From contig NZ_QOVJ01000001.1 of NCBI RefSeq assembly GCF_004104055.1, positions 930,001 to 994,000 of the forward strand: DNA of 64,000 nucleotides, read 5' to 3'. This DNA comes from Leeuwenhoekiella aestuarii. GTDB taxonomy: Bacteria > Bacteroidota > Bacteroidia > Flavobacteriales > Flavobacteriaceae. Below the pieces are notes generated by a model. It saw nothing but the letters and a program-made list of their open reading frames with translations, was not told where the DNA came from and searched no databases. The position numbers were made by a program, and so were the translations under genes. Numbering within the stretch: the first letter of the stretch is position 1; each line of letters begins with the position of its first letter. This document shows, piece by piece, positions 59,917 to 64,000 of the stretch.

Positions 59917-62913
59917 ATGAATTACGATTTTAACGCGATTGAAAAGAAGTGGCAACAGTTTTGGAAAGAACACAAAACCTTTGAAGCCCAAAACAACATC
60001 GATAAGCCTAAATATTATGTGCTTGATATGTTTCCCTATCCCTCGGGAGCGGGCTTGCACGTGGGGCATCCGCTGGGATATATCGCCAGTGACATTTACG
60101 CGCGTTACAAGCGTCATCAGGGGTTTAATGTCTTGCATCCACAGGGATATGACTCGTTTGGACTTCCGGCGGAACAATATGCGATTCAAACCGGGCAACA
60201 CCCGGCAATCACTACCGAAACCAATATTGCCCGTTACCGCGAGCAACTGGATAAAATCGGTTTTTCGTTTGACTGGAGTCGCGAGGTACGCACGTCTAAC
60301 TCTGAATATTACAAGTGGACGCAGTGGATTTTTATTCAGCTTTTTGAAAGTTGGTACAACAACGACAGCAACAAAGCGGAACACATCGATACACTAATCG
60401 CCAAATTTGAAGCTGAAGGAAGTGCTTCGGTAAATGCCGTGTGTGATGAAGATGTAGAAGCTTTTACTGCTGAAGATTGGAATAACGCTTCTGCGAAAGC
60501 GAAACAAGAAATACTACTTAAGTACCGCTTAACCTACCTCGCAGAAACCGAAGTGAACTGGTGTCCGGCTTTGGGTACCGTATTGGCAAACGATGAGATT
60601 GTTAACGGCGTTTCAGAACGTGGCGGGCATCCCGTAGTGCGTAAAAAAATGACGCAGTGGAGTATGCGCATCAGCGCCTACGCGCAACGTTTATTAGACG
60701 GTTTGCAAAATATAGACTGGCCGCAGCCGCTTAAAGATTCACAAACCAACTGGATTGGTAGAAGTAAAGGAGCTTCTGTGAAATTTAATGTCACTTCGAG
60801 CGCAGTCGAGAAGTCTTACGAAGTTGAAGTCTTCACCACCCGTCCCGACACCATTTTTGGGGTGACTTTTATGACTCTGGCACCGGAGTTAGACCTGGTG
60901 CAGGAGGTTACCACACCTGAGCAAAAAGCGGAGGTTGATGACTATATTGAGGCGACGGCTAAACGTAGCGAGCGCGAGCGTATGGCTGATGTCAAGACCA
61001 TTTCGGGGGCATTTACCGGGGCTTATGCTGAGCATCCATTTACAAAAGAGCCCATCCCGATCTGGATAGGGGATTATGTGCTGGCCGGTTACGGTACTGG
61101 TGCGGTGATGGCCGTGCCTTGCGGGGATCAGCGGGACTGGGATTTTGCCAAGCATTTCAATATTCCCATTAAGAATATTTTTGACGGAGTTGATATCAGT
61201 GAGCAGGCTTACGCCGAAAAAGACAATACACCACTTAAAGATTCTGACTTTTTAAACGGACTTTCGTACAAGCAGGCGCTTCCTAAAGCGATTGAAGAAT
61301 TGGAGAAAATTGATGCCGGTAAGGGAAAAGTCAATTATCGTCTGCGTGATGCGGTGTTTAGCCGTCAACGCTATTGGGGCGAACCCTTCCCGGTTTATTA
61401 TGTGGACGGTATGCCGCAAATGATTGATGCGAAATACCTGCCATTAGAACTACCCGAAGTAGAAAAATACTTACCCACCGAAGAAGGGGAGCCGCCACTA
61501 GGCCGCGCTGATGTTTGGGCCTGGGACACCAACCAACATAAGGTGATAAGCAACGATAAAGTTGATAACGAAACCATTTTTCCTCTTGAACTAAACACCA
61601 TGCCCGGCTGGGCAGGAAGCAGCTGGTATTTCTTCAGATATATGGAGAAAGCCTTGCGTGACGAGACTTTTGCCTCAAAAGAAGCGATGGACTATTGGCA
61701 GGATGTAGATTTATACATTGGCGGTAGTGAACACGCGACAGGTCATTTACTATACAGCCGCTTCTGGGTGAAATTTTTAAAAGACCGCAGTTTTGCACCG
61801 GTTGAAGAACCTTTTAAAAAGCTGATCAATCAGGGAATGATTTTGGGAGAGAGTGCTTTTGCACAGTTTTATCTTTTGAATTGTTATAATATTTCAGATG
61901 GAGATGTTTCAAAAGATGTTCCAAGGCCTGAACTATATTTCTTATCAAAGGAAGAATATCAAGAAGGTCTCAATGGCACTGTTCCCCAAAAGATATACGA
62001 ATTACTTGAAAAGAAAAATGGACCTAAAGAATCTTGGACTTTTGATGTTAAAATTGGAGCTTCTGATTGTCTAAGAAGACATATTGATATAAGTTTATTA
62101 ATAGGTACTTCTGATAAATTGGATTTAGAATTGTTCCGAAAGGATAAGCGATACAAAGACCTTAAGGATTCAATTTTATTAGAAGATAATTACGAAACTT
62201 CAAGAGAGGTCGAAAAAATGTCTAAATCCAAATACAACGTGGTGAATCCCGATGATATTTGTGAAGAATACGGGGCTGATACGTTGCGTATGTATGAGAT
62301 GTTTTTAGGTCCGTTGGAGCAGGCAAAACCCTGGAATACGGCTGGAATCACCGGCGTACATAACTTCCTGAAGAAATTGTGGAAACTATACCATCAGGTG
62401 GACAAAGCAGGAAATCTGGGCGAATTTGAAGTTTCAGATGCGCCGGCTTCTAAAGAGGCGATGAAAGTGCTTCATAAAACCATCAAAAAGGTACAGGAAG
62501 ATATTGAGAACTTCAGTTTTAATACTTCAGTATCTACGTTTATGATCGCGGTTAATGAGCTTTCGGCGTTAAAATGCAACAACCGCGAAGTGCTGGAACC
62601 TTTGGCGGTTTTGATTTCGCCTTATGCGCCGCACATCGCAGAAGAATTGTGGAGTTTATTGGGTCACGAAGGTTCGATTGCAACGGCTCCGTTTCCGGAG
62701 TTTGACGCCAAGCATTTGGTAGAAAGCAGCAAAGAATACCCGATTTCGTTTAACGGTAAAATGCGATTTACGATGGAGCTTCCACTAGGTCTTTCTAAAG
62801 AAGAAATCGAGAAAGCAGTACGTGCTCACGAGAAAACTCAGGAATATCTGGGCGGTCGCGAACCTAATAAAGTCATTGTGGTTCCCGGGAAGATCGTGAA
62901 TTTTGTAGGCTAG
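59917..62913 (+). CDS. leuS: Leucyl-tRNA synthetase, with a divergent segment
   Basis: This enzyme charges tRNA-Leu. From ATG at 59917 (MNYDFNAIEKKWQQFWKEHK) it has 998 residues, long for the family (about 930-960 in relatives). Class I motifs are HVGH (48-51) and KMSKS (767-771). The CP1 editing domain holds TTRPDTIFGVTFM. Two oddities are seen. A repeat encoding TSSAVEK is inserted ahead of that motif (60790-60815). About 120 residues before KMSKS (the leucine-specific region, 61850-62214) are AT-rich and unlike the usual sequence. Ends are canonical and the frame is open throughout, so it should be functional. The longer frame from 59890 starts in the repeat and is not used. Confidence 0.96.
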   Translation: MNYDFNAIEKKWQQFWKEHKTFEAQNNIDKPKYYVLDMFPYPSGAGLHVGHPLGYIASDIYARYKRHQGFNVLHPQGYDSFGLPAEQYAIQTGQHPAITTETNIARYREQLDKIGFSFDWSREVRTSNSEYYKWTQWIFIQLFESWYNNDSNKAEHIDTLIAKFEAEGSASVNAVCDEDVEAFTAEDWNNASAKAKQEILLKYRLTYLAETEVNWCPALGTVLANDEIVNGVSERGGHPVVRKKMTQWSMRISAYAQRLLDGLQNIDWPQPLKDSQTNWIGRSKGASVKFNVTSSAVEKSYEVEVFTTRPDTIFGVTFMTLAPELDLVQEVTTPEQKAEVDDYIEATAKRSERERMADVKTISGAFTGAYAEHPFTKEPIPIWIGDYVLAGYGTGAVMAVPCGDQRDWDFAKHFNIPIKNIFDGVDISEQAYAEKDNTPLKDSDFLNGLSYKQALPKAIEELEKIDAGKGKVNYRLRDAVFSRQRYWGEPFPVYYVDGMPQMIDAKYLPLELPEVEKYLPTEEGEPPLGRADVWAWDTNQHKVISNDKVDNETIFPLELNTMPGWAGSSWYFFRYMEKALRDETFASKEAMDYWQDVDLYIGGSEHATGHLLYSRFWVKFLKDRSFAPVEEPFKKLINQGMILGESAFAQFYLLNCYNISDGDVSKDVPRPELYFLSKEEYQEGLNGTVPQKIYELLEKKNGPKESWTFDVKIGASDCLRRHIDISLLIGTSDKLDLELFRKDKRYKDLKDSILLEDNYETSREVEKMSKSKYNVVNPDDICEEYGADTLRMYEMFLGPLEQAKPWNTAGITGVHNFLKKLWKLYHQVDKAGNLGEFEVSDAPASKEAMKVLHKTIKKVQEDIENFSFNTSVSTFMIAVNELSALKCNNREVLEPLAVLISPYAPHIAEELWSLLGHEGSIATAPFPEFDAKHLVESSKEYPISFNGKMRFTMELPLGLSKEEIEKAVRAHEKTQEYLGGREPNKVIVVPGKIVNFVG
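60790..60816. repeat. Palindromic repeat in leuS (CGAGCGCAGTCGAG type)
   Basis: CACTTCGAGCGCAGTCGAGA with a following AGTC is nearly the same as bioF copy 2 (6952-6980). It is read in frame as VTSSAVEKS, just before the conserved TTRPDT strand of the editing domain. Confidence 0.85.
61850..62214 (+). other. Divergent AT-rich segment within leuS
   Basis: The segment covers residues of about 645-766, between the conserved LINQGMILG and VEKMSKS. By hand count its 60-base lines contain about 25-38% G+C, against about 40-50% in adjacent leuS lines. Codon choice shifts to A/T-ending codons. The end (HIDISLLIGTSDKLDLELFR) still aligns by eye with the usual family sequence. Confidence 0.7.
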
Positions 62914-63077
62914 CCCCTTAACCCCAAAGGGGGAGTTGAAATAGGAAATGCAAAATTTGAAATACGAGGTTTCAGATTTCTGGAATTCTCAGTGTCACAT
63001 CGAGCGCAGTCGAGATGCTGCCTTTAAACGTGCCGGTCTCTGAGTGGCGCGACGAAAGGAGCGGTGTATCGAAGTGA
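62914..63077. repeat. Repeat cluster downstream of leuS
   Basis: The cluster begins with CCCCTTAACCCCAAAGGGGG (about 62915-62934), a palindromic element. An 83-bp element (62995-63077) follows, with inverted ends TCACATCGA and TCGAAGTGA and the CGAGCGCAGTCGAG core at 63001-63014. This looks like the full-length form of the element of which the bioF and leuS insertions are the short left-end form. No gene is seen here. Confidence 0.75.
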
Positions 63078-63156
63078 CCGTCAAAAAGACAGCCCTTATT
63101 TTCGGCTTATTTTTTGCTAATTATTGATTAGTTTTAATACACTAAAATTTAAAATT

Positions 63157-63864
63157 ATGTTTGGAGGATATATGGGTTACTACATTCTGGTGGGTATTAT
63201 CGCACTGGTAAGTTGGGCCGTAAGTAATAAATTAAAAAGCAAGTTTAAAGAATACTCACAGATTCACTTGCAAAATGGGATGAGCGGTGCTGAGATTGCC
63301 CGCAAGATGCTTAGTGATAACGGGATTAATGACGTAAAAGTCATTTCGGTACAGGGTCAGTTGACCGACCATTACAATCCCGCCAATAAAACGGTAAACC
63401 TGAGTGAACCGGTGTACAATCAGCGTAATGCCGCTGCGGCTGCGGTAGCAGCACACGAATGTGGCCACGCCGTGCAACATGCAAAAGCCTACAGTTGGTT
63501 AACCATGCGTTCTAAATTGGTACCTGTAGTTAGCGTGGCTTCGCGGATGTCTATGTTTGTAATTATAGGTGGTGTGGTGTTGATGTCAATTATTGGCTCT
63601 GGCCTTGGGATGACGGTAGCGCTTATCGGTTTAGGGCTTTTTGCAATGGGTACGATCTTCGCGTTTATTACGCTTCCGGTAGAATATGATGCCAGTAACC
63701 GTGCTTTGGCCTGGTTAGAGTCTTCAAATATGTTGACGCGTCAGGAACACGACGGCGCAAAAGACGCGCTTAAGTGGGCGGCACGTACGTATGTGGTGGC
63801 TGCGATCGGTTCGCTGGCAACCTTATTGTACTTCGCGTTGCAGATTTTTGGCGGAAGACGCTAG
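63157..63864 (+). CDS. Zinc metallopeptidase, YugP-like membrane protein
   Basis: From ATG at 63157 (MFGGYMGYYILVGIIALVSW) this is a 235-residue inner-membrane protein of the Zn_peptidase_2/YugP family. It has an N-terminal helix, the zinc motif AAHECGHAVQHAKAYSW near residue 95, and two further hydrophobic segments (about 120-170) ahead of a helical tail (LPVEYDASNRALAWLESSN holds the third ligand region). Substrates are unknown. A longer frame from 63124 adds 11 residues that homologues do not have. Confidence 0.9.
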   Translation: MFGGYMGYYILVGIIALVSWAVSNKLKSKFKEYSQIHLQNGMSGAEIARKMLSDNGINDVKVISVQGQLTDHYNPANKTVNLSEPVYNQRNAAAAAVAAHECGHAVQHAKAYSWLTMRSKLVPVVSVASRMSMFVIIGGVVLMSIIGSGLGMTVALIGLGLFAMGTIFAFITLPVEYDASNRALAWLESSNMLTRQEHDGAKDALKWAARTYVVAAIGSLATLLYFALQIFGGRR

Positions 63865-63885
63865 TGCTTAAAAGCACATCATAAA

Positions 63886-63933
63886 AAAAGAAAAACCCCA
63901 TCAACAGGATTTTGTTGATGGGGTTTTTTATTG
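63886..63933 (+). terminator. Terminator after the YugP-like gene
   Basis: AAAACCCCATCAACA (63892-63906), loop GGATTT, and its complement (63913-63927), followed by T residues. An A run precedes it, so it can also act on a minus-strand gene lying beyond the window end. Confidence 0.95.
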
Positions 63934-64000
63934 CAATTATTTTAGATTAATCCAGTATCCGGATTACAAAATAATTTTTCTTACCGCGTTGTAAAAGTAC

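Noticed and set aside
59860-60384. 174-codon open frame antisense to the start of leuS
   Set aside because: It is a shadow of leuS codon use; no start context or family features.

Overview
The window is a chromosomal stretch from a marine-type member of the Flavobacteriaceae (Bacteroidota). Several things support this. A separate atpD-atpC pair is present. The mutY-ssb-gldE-gldD gliding-motility order is present. There are many TonB-dependent receptors and outer-membrane lipoproteins, an L21 protein with an HhH extension, and a bacterial PcrB/GGGPS enzyme. Start codons lack Shine-Dalgarno sequences and many are TTG or GTG. Several genes are preceded by the Bacteroidota promoter form TTG-N(17-23)-TAnnTTTG. 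No rRNA, tRNA, CRISPR array, IS element, phage or recognisable defence island was found. This is core genome with small accessory insertions.

Layout: 1-3.6 kb, glmS 3' part and atpDC. 3.6-6.4 kb, an M61 peptidase and a compact operon (35-aa membrane peptide, DUF2975, XRE-type HTH) with an operator-like palindrome on its start site. 6.4-13.5 kb, biotin genes bioF-bioD-bioA, a ketoacyl-synthase homologue, bioB and a cupin. 13.5-20.4 kb, recX, RNase G, a 30-aa basic protein, HU, mutY, ssb, gldE, gldD. 20.4-26.6 kb, EamA transporter, paired M16 proteases, rplU-rpmA. 26.7-32.3 kb, TPR-HTH regulator, TonB receptor and beta-propeller phytase (phosphate scavenging). 32.3-39.5 kb, small membrane and secreted proteins, ahcY, then a tight operon of PPTase, GGGPS, pnuC, nadR-like kinase, DUF4301 and arfB. 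39.7-44.6 kb, duplicated small secreted proteins and a sigma-54 response regulator facing a hybrid kinase. 44.6-47.1 kb, a TPP riboswitch and TonB receptor for thiamin. 47-53.9 kb, greA, HIT, NUDIX, histidine kinase, flavin reductase, DUF3127, aat, tag. 53.9-58.1 kb, thioredoxin-like, TonB-like, then ftsX-DUF3098-uppP-truB on the minus strand. 58.3-64 kb, panE-like reductase, leuS and a YugP-like zinc protease.

The most unusual signals are these. Short palindromic repeats appear to have inserted in frame inside bioF (three times), the ketosynthase and leuS, and at the end of the HTH gene. The leucine-specific region of leuS is replaced by a longer, AT-rich, divergent segment. Two tiny genes of 35 and 30 codons are easily missed. 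aat appears to start on a non-canonical codon. Promoters sit so close to bioF, bioD and a flavin reductase that their mRNAs may be leaderless. All functions are assigned by reading motifs and remembered family features; no database search was run.
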